Assembly: GCA_002437815.1 (NCBI GenBank)
Contig: DJRP01000025.1
Location: forward strand, 108,312-145,557
DNA from: Collinsella sp. UBA6357
GTDB lineage: Bacteria; Actinomycetota; Coriobacteriia; Coriobacteriales; Coriobacteriaceae
DNA length: 37,246 nucleotides
Direction: 5' to 3'
Position numbers and translations under genes: made by a program. The first letter of the stretch is position 1. Each line of letters begins with the position of its first letter. Under the pieces are notes generated by a model that had not been told where the DNA came from, did not search any database, and saw nothing but the letters and a program-made list of their open reading frames with translations. This document shows, piece by piece, positions 31,591 to 37,246 of this stretch.

Positions 31591-31621
31591 TGGTCCCAAA
31601 GTGCCAGGGGCTTTGGGACCA
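31591..31621. repeat. Palindromic repeat, copy 1 (CCCAAAG/CTTTGGG family)
   Basis: Perfect 11-bp arms TGGTCCCAAAG (31591-31601) and CTTTGGGACCA (31611-31621) with a 9-nt loop TGCCAGGGG. It lies 16 nt past the aldose-epimerase stop. There is no T-run, so it is not a standard terminator. The same core recurs at 35845 and, inverted, at 36104. Confidence 0.9.
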
Positions 31622-31693
31622 CCGTTGCCGCGGCGTATCGAGAGCGTTAATTCCCCGTTATGCAACTTTGCCGCAGCCTGGCGCGCTATCCTG

Positions 31694-31717
31694 TTGAATC
31701 GTTAGCAAGTGATTCAA
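31694..31717. promoter_or_regulatory. Inverted repeat upstream of the amino acid ABC operon
   Basis: TTGAATC (31694-31700) and GATTCAA (31711-31717) form a perfect 7-bp dyad with a 10-bp centre, ending 15 nt before the ATG of the binding-protein gene. It could be an operator near the transcription start or a leader hairpin. TATCCT at 31687-31692 is a possible -10, but no clear -35 is seen. Confidence 0.4.
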
Positions 31718-31732
31718 TCGGGAAGGTAGAAT

Positions 31733-32659
31733 ATGCATTCTTCTCAACCGGAACCTGTGCGGCGCCGCCCTGTGCTCAGCCGCCGCATCTTCCTCGGCAG
31801 CGCACTCGCCGCGAGCGCCGGCGTCGTCGCCGGTGCCCTTGCCGGCTGCCAGCGTCCTTCGACGCTCGAGGTCGTGCAGCCCACGACCGGCTCCGGCCGC
31901 GACGACCTCTCCAATCTCGTGATCGACAAGGACAAGATCCGCATCGGTATGGAGGCGGCCTACGCCCCCTACAACTGGCAGGTCTCGGAGCCTAGCAAGT
32001 ACACGATCCCCATCGATAACGTCAAGGGCGCATACGCCGACGGCTATGATGTCCAGATTGCCAAGATCGTCTGCAAAGCCCTCGGCGGCGAACCCGTCGC
32101 GGTCAAGCAGAGTTTCTCGGGCCTCATCGACTCGCTCAACAACGGTCAGATCGATCTCATCATCGCCGGCATGAGCGCCACGCCCGAGCGCGAGGAGTCC
32201 GTCGGCTTCTCCGACCCCTATTTCATCGGCTATTTCGGCCTTTTCGTCAAAGAGGGCTCGCCTTACCAGAACGCCACCAAGCTCAGCGATTTCTCCGGCG
32301 CCACGGTGCTCGGCCAGAAGGACACCATGCTCGATACCGTCATCGACGAGATCCCGGGCGTCGTGCACAAGAATCCAGTCGACTCGGTGCCCACCGTCTT
32401 CTCGAATCTGCTGCAGGGCACGTGCGACGCCGTGACCTACAACACCGAGAACGAGAAGGGCTACATGGCACAGAATCCCGGCATCGTGCCGATTCATTTT
32501 GCCGAGGGTGAGGGCTTTAAACAGGAGGTCACGGCCAACGTCGGTTGCCGCAAGGGCTCCAAGAAACTGCTCAAGCTCATCAACAAGACGCTCGACGGCG
32601 TGTCGAAGGAGGAGCGCGACCAGATCTGGGACGCCTGCCTCGACCGTCAACCGGCATAG
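31733..32659 (+). CDS. Amino acid ABC transporter substrate-binding lipoprotein with Tat-type signal
   Basis: A 308-aa extracellular solute-binding protein of family 3 (polar amino acids). The signal region has the twin-arginine pattern SRRIFLG (residues 16-22), a hydrophobic stretch and the lipobox LAGC (Cys39), so it looks like a Tat-exported lipoprotein anchored on the outer face of the membrane. The mature domain has IRIGMEAAYAPYNW, GYDVQIAKIVCKALGGE, LIDSLNNGQIDLIIAGMSAT and FSDPYF, the standard family-3 signature series. GGAAGG lies 7 nt before the ATG. Permease and ATPase genes follow at 12 nt and 9 nt, forming a complete importer operon. Specificity (for example Glu, Gln, Arg or His) is not deducible. 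Confidence 0.94.
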   Translation: MHSSQPEPVRRRPVLSRRIFLGSALAASAGVVAGALAGCQRPSTLEVVQPTTGSGRDDLSNLVIDKDKIRIGMEAAYAPYNWQVSEPSKYTIPIDNVKGAYADGYDVQIAKIVCKALGGEPVAVKQSFSGLIDSLNNGQIDLIIAGMSATPEREESVGFSDPYFIGYFGLFVKEGSPYQNATKLSDFSGATVLGQKDTMLDTVIDEIPGVVHKNPVDSVPTVFSNLLQGTCDAVTYNTENEKGYMAQNPGIVPIHFAEGEGFKQEVTANVGCRKGSKKLLKLINKTLDGVSKEERDQIWDACLDRQPA

Positions 32660-32671
32660 GGGGACAGCAGT

Positions 32672-33820
32672 ATGAACGCAATCAAACGTCTGGCCGCCTT
32701 CGTCAAGGCTGACCACCGCTACGTCTATCTGGGAACGTGCGTCATTGCGGCGACGGGCCTCGCCTGCAGTCAACGCAACCCCACACCCCTGAGCTTCCTC
32801 GCGCCCACGGGCGTCTTTCAGGATGCGCTCTGGGCCGTGCTCTGGGCCTGGGCCGTCGTGTCCGCTGCGGCGCTCGTCACCAAGCTCCTGCATTGGCGCG
32901 ATTACCGCGACGCCTCGCCCTTTGCCAAGCCTGCGGCACGCCGGGCCGCCCGCATCGGCAGCTACGTGGTCGCGATCATCGCGGCGGTCTTCTTCGTCGA
33001 CCGTTGCGTCATGGCCTTCGTCGATCTCGTGCAGGTGAGCATCGTCTCGGACTCCAACCCCAGCGACTTTTTGTCGTCGGTGGTCTACATGACCTATAAG
33101 AGCGGGGACTTCTTCATCCGCGGTATCGAGATCACTATCGCGCTCGCCACCTTCGGCACCGTCATCGCCTTTTTCTTGGCGCTGCTCATGGTGTTCCTGC
33201 GCATCCAGACGTTCGACCGCGTCGACAACGACCTTATCCGGTTCTTCAAGACCGTGGGCCGCGGTTTCGCGAGCTTCTACTCCACCGTCGTGCGCGGTAC
33301 GCCGATGATGGTCCAGGGCCTGCTCGTCTACTACGCGGGCTTCACGGTTCTGCGTGGCGCCGGCATGGACACCACCCAGGCCAACCAGGTGTGGAGCACC
33401 TTCACTGCCGGCCTCGTCACCATCTCGCTCAACTCCACCGCCTACATGATGGAGGTGCTGCGCGGCGGCATCGAGTCCATCGACCCCGGCCAGGCCGAGG
33501 CGGCACGCAGCCTCGGCCTCAGCCAGTGGCAGGCCATGCGCAAGGTCGTGTTCCCGCAGGGCATCAAGAACGCCATCCCGGCGCTTACCAACGAGCTCAT
33601 TATCAACATCAAGGATTCGTCGGTACTCTCGGTCATCGGCGTGTTCGACCTCATGTACGCCACCACCACCGTCGCCGGCGTCTACTACCGCCAGATGGAG
33701 GTCTACTGCGTGGCGCTCGTGGTCTATCTGGTCCTTACGTTGGTGGCGAGCCGTCTGCTCGAGGCCTTTGGCAAAAAGCTCGGGGCCGAGGCGCCGGCTA
33801 CGCTGCCCAGCTCGAACTAG
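32672..33820 (+). CDS. Amino acid ABC transporter permease with extended N-terminus
   Basis: A 382-aa membrane protein. The C-terminal 220 residues are a standard HisM/GlnP-type permease: FFIRGIEITIALATFGTVIA, VVRGTPMMVQ, and the EAA loop EAARSLGLSQWQAMRKVVFP that docks the ATPase, followed by KDSSVLSVIGVFDL. The first 150 residues are unusual, with about three extra hydrophobic segments (YLGTCVIAATGLACS; LWAVLWAWAVVSAAALV; YVVAIIAAVFFVDRCVMAF). Family members are commonly 215-250 aa, so this is a distinct extension, not a fused binding protein. The gene sits between the binding protein and the ATPase and shares their operon. A homodimeric permease is likely because no second permease gene is present. 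Confidence 0.93.
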   Translation: MNAIKRLAAFVKADHRYVYLGTCVIAATGLACSQRNPTPLSFLAPTGVFQDALWAVLWAWAVVSAAALVTKLLHWRDYRDASPFAKPAARRAARIGSYVVAIIAAVFFVDRCVMAFVDLVQVSIVSDSNPSDFLSSVVYMTYKSGDFFIRGIEITIALATFGTVIAFFLALLMVFLRIQTFDRVDNDLIRFFKTVGRGFASFYSTVVRGTPMMVQGLLVYYAGFTVLRGAGMDTTQANQVWSTFTAGLVTISLNSTAYMMEVLRGGIESIDPGQAEAARSLGLSQWQAMRKVVFPQGIKNAIPALTNELIINIKDSSVLSVIGVFDLMYATTTVAGVYYRQMEVYCVALVVYLVLTLVASRLLEAFGKKLGAEAPATLPSSN

Positions 33821-33829
33821 GAGGGACTC

Positions 33830-34621
33830 ATGGTAGATATCGATAACACCGCCATGGCCGCCGCGAACGGAGCCGCCGCAAACGAACCGCTCATCAAGGT
33901 CGAGGGCCTGCGCAAGAGCTTCGGCGAGCTCGAGGTGCTCAAGGGCATCGATCTTGCCGTCAACCCCGGTGAGGTCGTCACCATCATCGGCGCTTCGGGC
34001 TCGGGCAAATCAACGTTTTTGCGCTGCCTCAACATGCTCGAGACGCCCGATGCGGGGCACATCTGGTTCCACGGTCAGGACCTCACGGCCGACCGCTGCA
34101 ACATCAACAAGCTGCGCGAGAACATCGGCATGGTGTTCCAGGGCTTCAACCTGTTCAATAACATGGACGTGCTCGACAACTGCACGCTGGCGCCCGTCAC
34201 GCTCAAGAAGATGGGCAAAGCCGAAGCCGAGAAGGTCGCACTTGAGCATCTTAAGAGCGTGGGGCTCGAGAAGTTCGCCCACGCCGCCGTCGGAAGGCTC
34301 TCCGGTGGTCAAAAGCAGCGCGTTGCCATCGCCCGTGCGCTTTGCATGAACCCGCAGATCATGCTCTTCGACGAGCCTACCTCGGCTCTGGATCCCGAGA
34401 TCGTGGGCGAGGTGCTCGAGGTCATGCGCAAGCTCGCCGCCGACGGCATGACGATGGTCGTCGTCACGCACGAGATGGCGTTCGCGCGCACCGTGTCCGA
34501 CCGCGTGGTCTTCATGGACAAGGGCGTGGTGCTCGAGGATGCCGCGCCGGCCGAGCTCTTCGGCAACCCCAAGCACCAGCGCACCCGCGAGTTCCTCTCG
34601 CGCTACCTCGAGGACAAATAA
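33830..34621 (+). CDS. Amino acid ABC transporter ATPase (GlnQ/HisP-like)
   Basis: A 263-aa cytoplasmic ATPase powering the importer. Walker A is GASGSGKST (Gly54 to Thr62, Lys60), the Q-loop lies in MVFQGFNLFNNM, the signature is LSGGQ (157-161), Walker B is LFDEPTSALDPE with catalytic Glu182, and the switch is His214 (VTHEMAFA). All catalytic residues are intact. A 20-residue polar, Ala/Asn-rich N-terminal extension precedes the domain. GGAGGG lies just before the ATG, 9 nt after the permease stop. Last gene of the three-gene transporter operon; a hairpin follows at 34631. Confidence 0.96.
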   Translation: MVDIDNTAMAAANGAAANEPLIKVEGLRKSFGELEVLKGIDLAVNPGEVVTIIGASGSGKSTFLRCLNMLETPDAGHIWFHGQDLTADRCNINKLRENIGMVFQGFNLFNNMDVLDNCTLAPVTLKKMGKAEAEKVALEHLKSVGLEKFAHAAVGRLSGGQKQRVAIARALCMNPQIMLFDEPTSALDPEIVGEVLEVMRKLAADGMTMVVVTHEMAFARTVSDRVVFMDKGVVLEDAAPAELFGNPKHQRTREFLSRYLEDK

Positions 34622-34630
34622 GACAAAGCG

Positions 34631-34663
34631 ATAAGGCAAAGGGATTGCCCCTTTGCCTTATTT
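34631..34663 (+). terminator. Hairpin between the ABC ATPase and the M20 peptidase gene
   Basis: ATAAGGCAAAGGG (34631-34643) and CCCTTTGCCTTAT (34649-34661) form a perfect 13-bp stem with a 5-nt loop, followed only by TT and then directly by the GGAGG ribosome site of the next gene. The short T-run suggests weak or conditional termination. Confidence 0.55.
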
Positions 34664-34673
34664 GGAGGATGAC

Positions 34674-36086
34674 ATGTCCGATGTTTGGCGCTTCTTTGCG
34701 CATGAGGATGACTTTGCCGATTTGGACGCGAACGGCGCATGCGAGCGTCTGGGCCGCGTGCTCCGGTATCAGACCGTGTCGAGCATGGATGCCGAGGAGG
34801 TCGACTGGAAGCCCTTCGATGACCTGCGCTCCTATATGCAGCAGGCCTGGCCGCGCGTGTTCGAGAAGGGCGAGGTCGAGCTCATCGACCGCTCGCTGCT
34901 GATCACGATTGCCGGCGACGATCCCAAACTCAAGCCCGTCTTGCTGATGGGTCACATGGACGTGGTTCCCGTGGTGCCGGGCACCGAGGCCGACTGGACT
35001 CACGGCCCCTTTAGCGGGCATGTCGACGACACCTATATCTGGGGTCGCGGCGCCATCGATATGAAAGATCAGGTCGCGGGCATCCTCGAGGCCGTCGAAT
35101 ACGCGCTCGCCCACGGTTGGGAGCACAAGCGCACGCTGCTGCTCGCCTTCGGTCAGGACGAGGAGACCACGCAGCGGGGCGCCGGTGCCATCGGCCGTGT
35201 CCTCGAGGAACGCGGTATTGAGCTTGAGTACCTGGTCGACGAGGGCGACTACCGCATCGTTCCCGCTGCCGAGTACAGCGCGGGCGAGGGCTGGCTTATG
35301 CACGCCGACCTTGCCGAGAAGGGCTATGCCGATATCGTGCTCAAGACGAGGAGCGTAGGCGGGCACTCGTCCAACCCCTATGGCGGCACATCGCTCGGGG
35401 TGCTCAGCCGTGCCATCGCCGCCATCTGCGACATTGAGTGGCCGGCGCGTGTGACGGACTTGCTTGCCGCGCAGCTCGAAGAGCTCGGCCTTTATACGGC
35501 AGACGAGATCGCCTCCCACGAAGATGCCATCGTTTGCGCATGCCTTGCCAGCAAGAAGCTCTATCCGCTCGTGACCACCACCTGCGCGCCGACGCAGATC
35601 GAGGGCGGCAGCGCCGGCGCCAACGTGATGCCGCAAGATATGTGGGCAAACATCAACTTCCGCATGCTCGAGGGCACGAGCGTGGCCGACGTCGTGGCCC
35701 GCTGCCGTGACGCCGTTGCGGGTGCAGGTCTTGCCGGCCGCGTTGGGGTCGAACTCGGCCCCGGCAGCTCCGAGCCCTCGCCGTCCCCATGCATCGGCGG
35801 TCCAGGCCTCGAGGCCGTCCGCGCCATTGCCTCCCGCTATTTCTGTGATCCCAAAGTGCCAGGGGCTTTGGGATCACTGCCTGTCCGCATCGTGCCGTCA
35901 ACGGTTATCGGTGCGACCGACGCCGCCAACTACCAGCGCATCTGCCCGGAGTGCATCCGCTTCTCGGCCTTCGTGGTCGACGATGCCGAGTGCGACCGCG
36001 GCGTCCACGGCACCAACGAGCGCATCAGCCGCCGTGCCTATCTCCAAGGTGTCCGCTTCATGATCGCGCTTCTCAACACCCTGTAG
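34674..36086 (+). CDS. M20-family metallopeptidase (dipeptidase/CPS1-like)
   Basis: A 470-aa cytoplasmic zinc peptidase that cleaves dipeptides or N-acyl amino acids. Metal and catalytic residues are in place: GHMDVVP (His94, Asp96), GAIDMKD (Asp129), QDEETTQRGA (Glu163, Glu164), then a dimerisation-domain GGHSSNPYGG. The C-terminal VIGATDAANYQ and VHGTNERIS carry the last zinc ligand region. The start at 34674 has GGAGG 5 nt upstream. Residues about 391-401 are encoded by a copy of a palindromic repeat (35845-35877) that is in frame, apparently an insertion in a loop before the conserved IVPSTVIGATDA segment. It follows an amino acid importer and may act on imported peptides. Confidence 0.94.
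   Translation: MSDVWRFFAHEDDFADLDANGACERLGRVLRYQTVSSMDAEEVDWKPFDDLRSYMQQAWPRVFEKGEVELIDRSLLITIAGDDPKLKPVLLMGHMDVVPVVPGTEADWTHGPFSGHVDDTYIWGRGAIDMKDQVAGILEAVEYALAHGWEHKRTLLLAFGQDEETTQRGAGAIGRVLEERGIELEYLVDEGDYRIVPAAEYSAGEGWLMHADLAEKGYADIVLKTRSVGGHSSNPYGGTSLGVLSRAIAAICDIEWPARVTDLLAAQLEELGLYTADEIASHEDAIVCACLASKKLYPLVTTTCAPTQIEGGSAGANVMPQDMWANINFRMLEGTSVADVVARCRDAVAGAGLAGRVGVELGPGSSEPSPSPCIGGPGLEAVRAIASRYFCDPKVPGALGSLPVRIVPSTVIGATDAANYQRICPECIRFSAFVVDDAECDRGVHGTNERISRRAYLQGVRFMIALLNTL
35845..35877. repeat. Palindromic repeat, copy 2, inside the M20 gene
   Basis: Perfect 12-bp arms GTGATCCCAAAG (35845-35856) and CTTTGGGATCAC (35866-35877) around the same 9-nt loop TGCCAGGGG as copy 1. Relative to copy 1 the G-C pair at the fourth-last outer position is an A-T pair on both arms. 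It is read in frame as a segment including DPKVPGALGS. Confidence 0.9.
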
Positions 36087-36103
36087 CGTCAGCGGCCTGC
36101 GTG

Positions 36104-36162
36104 CCCCGGTCCAAAAGTGGTCCCAAAGCCCCTGGCACTTTGGGACCACTTTTGGACCGGGG
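36104..36162. repeat. Palindromic repeat, copy 3, long form in opposite orientation
   Basis: Perfect 25-bp arms: 36104-36128 pairs with 36138-36162 around the loop CCCCTGGCA, which is the reverse complement of the loop of copies 1 and 2. The inner arm contains TGGTCCCAAAG as in copy 1; the outer part adds CCCCGGTCCAAAAG. It starts 17 nt after the M20 stop and may end transcription in either direction, although no T-run follows. Confidence 0.92.
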
Positions 36163-36202
36163 GCGATGCGGCGGGCCGTCATCTGCTGTCCGTGTAGAAC
36201 GT

Positions 36203-36230
36203 TTGCAGTGTGTGTCAGGCGAGGTATCAT
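36203..36230 (+). promoter_or_regulatory. Promoter of the leader ORF and prfA
   Basis: TTGCAG (36203-36208), 16 nt, TATCAT (36225-36230). A start near 36237 would leave a 33-nt 5' end before the leader ORF and a leader of about 140 nt before prfA. Confidence 0.6.
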
Positions 36231-36269
36231 ACGTTATTTGAATGCACATCGTGGCGCGAAAGGACCCGC

Positions 36270-36296
36270 ATGTACCTGAAGATCGACATGTTCTAG
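36270..36296 (+). CDS. Short leader ORF (8 residues) ending in UAG upstream of prfA
   Basis: ATG TAC CTG AAG ATC GAC ATG TTC TAG, read as MYLKIDMF. A purine-rich GAAAGGA (36258-36264) lies 5 nt before the ATG, a good ribosome site. It sits between a promoter-like element and prfA, 81 nt before the prfA start and in the same frame, but with its own UAG and a further in-frame TAA at 36333. The stretch after it (36297-36360) is very GC-rich, with CGGGC (36298-36302) able to pair with GCCCG (36316-36320); no U-run is seen. UAG is read by RF1, the product of the next gene, so it may sense RF1 level. Whether it is translated is not known. Confidence 0.45.
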   Translation: MYLKIDMF

Positions 36297-36377
36297 CCGG
36301 GCTCACCCCCGCAGCGGCGCCCGCGCGCCCCATAACCCCTGCCGATCCATAGCATCACATGCAAAAGGAGTCCCGCC

Positions 36378-37246
36378 ATGCGCGACAAGCTCGAAAAGAT
36401 CATCAAGGCCTACGAGGAGCTCGAGAAGAAGCTCTCCGACCCGGCCGTCGCCTCCGACATCAAGGAATTCACGCGCCTCAACAAGGAGTATGCGCACCAG
36501 CACGACCTCATCGAGGCTTCGCGCGAGTACATCGGTGCCCTCGACGACATCGAGGCCGCCAAGGAGATGCTCCACGACACCAGCGATGCCGACGAGAAGG
36601 AGATGCTCCAGATGGACATCTCCGAGAACGAGGCCAAGCTCCCCAAGCTCGAGGAAGACATCAAGTACATGCTCATCCCGAGCGATCCCAACGACGAGAA
36701 GAACACCATCGTCGAGATCCGCTCCGCCGCCGGCGGCGACGAGGCTGCCATCTTCGCGGGCGATCTCTTCAAGATGTACCAGCGCTTTATCGAGTCGCGC
36801 GGCTGGAAGTACACCGTGCTCGACTCCAGCCCCAGCGAGGCCGGCGGCTTCAAGTCTATCGAGTTCAAGGTCGAGGGCGACCGCGTCTACTCCGTCATGA
36901 AGTACGAGAGCGGCGTGCACCGCGTCCAGCGCGTCCCCAAGACCGAGTCCCAGGGCCGCATCCAGACCTCCACGGCCACCGTCGCCGTGCTTCCCGAGGC
37001 CGAGGAAATCGACGTCGAGATCAACCAGTCCGACCTGCGTATCGATACCTACTGCGCGAGCGGCCCTGGCGGTCAGTGCGTCAACACCACCTACTCCGCC
37101 GTTCGCATCACCCACCTGCCCACGAACACTGTCGTGCAGTCGCAGGAGCAGCGCTCGCAGATCCAGAACCGCGAGGTCTGCATGCAGATGCTTCGTGCTC
37201 GCCTGTACGAGATGGAGCTCGAGAAGCAGCAGGCCGAGCTCGGCGC
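36378..37246 (+). CDS. prfA: Peptide chain release factor 1 (partial, C-terminus off the right edge)
   Basis: The first 289 codons of RF1, which ends translation at UAA and UAG. AAAAGGAG lies 7 nt before the ATG. An N-terminal helical domain (residues 1-100) is followed by IVEIRSAAGGDEAAIFAGDL, the stop-codon recognition segment HRVQRVPKTESQGR with the tripeptide Pro187-Lys188-Thr189 (PxT as in RF1, not SPF as in RF2), and the catalytic loop GPGGQ with Gln233, which triggers peptide release. The usual His after GGQ is Cys234 here and the common Lys-Thr is Thr-Thr. Full-length RF1 is about 357 residues, so roughly 68 are missing beyond the window. The methyltransferase gene prmC often follows; not visible. 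Confidence 0.97.
   Translation, partial: MRDKLEKIIKAYEELEKKLSDPAVASDIKEFTRLNKEYAHQHDLIEASREYIGALDDIEAAKEMLHDTSDADEKEMLQMDISENEAKLPKLEEDIKYMLIPSDPNDEKNTIVEIRSAAGGDEAAIFAGDLFKMYQRFIESRGWKYTVLDSSPSEAGGFKSIEFKVEGDRVYSVMKYESGVHRVQRVPKTESQGRIQTSTATVAVLPEAEEIDVEINQSDLRIDTYCASGPGGQCVNTTYSAVRITHLPTNTVVQSQEQRSQIQNREVCMQMLRARLYEMELEKQQAELG

Overview
The window is high-GC DNA from a Gram-positive actinobacterium, most likely a gut Coriobacteriia species close to Collinsella. This is an inference from three things: GC-rich wobble codons throughout, secreted proteins with sortase-type C-termini, and short palindromes with a CCCAAAG/CTTTGGG stem, which I associate with that genus. No rRNA, tRNA, CRISPR array, insertion sequence or prophage was seen. 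Genes are densely packed, and the longest non-coding stretch is about 290 bp, upstream of prfA.

Layout. (1) 1-3265, minus strand: a marR regulator and the two halves of a heterodimeric ABC exporter, chained by 8-nt overlaps. A near-consensus promoter with overlapping palindromes lies at 3297-3359. (2) 3485-19830, plus strand: three very large secreted proteins in a row. They are a 2952-aa beta-helix and Ig/InlB-type repeat protein, a 1421-aa beta-rich protein and a 1060-aa M6 (immune inhibitor A-like) metalloprotease. Their sorting-type pentapeptides are LADTG, LPDTG and LVDTG. (3) 19865-23807: a pyridoxamine-kinase-like gene, a small TIGR04076-like protein, a low-molecular-weight tyrosine phosphatase, an MFS exporter and a type II toxin-antitoxin pair. 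(4) 23910-29716: a non-oxidative aromatic acid decarboxylase locus. It has an LpdD-like chaperone domain fused to an IPP-isomerase-like Nudix domain, a DASS-type anion permease, an LpdC-like UbiD decarboxylase, a UbiX flavin prenyltransferase and a MerR regulator. (5) 29798-36086: a membrane-anchored protein of unknown function, an aldose-1-epimerase-like protein, a polar amino acid ABC transporter (Tat-type lipoprotein, permease, ATPase) and an M20 dipeptidase. Two palindromic repeats lie here, one inside the M20 gene, and a third lies just after it. (6) 36203-37246: promoter, an eight-residue leader ORF ending in UAG, and the 5' part of prfA (release factor 1).

How the genes work together. 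In region 4 UbiX makes prenylated FMN, the UbiD/LpdC protein uses it to decarboxylate a hydroxylated aromatic acid, the LpdD-like domain probably helps cofactor loading, and the permease may import the acid. The fused Nudix domain sits where a supply of dimethylallyl (pyro)phosphate for UbiX would be useful. This is the most interesting lead in the window. A second lead is the UAG-terminated leader upstream of the gene for the factor that reads UAG. A third is the large surface-protein operon, whose repeat modules show patches of very recent sequence homogenisation.
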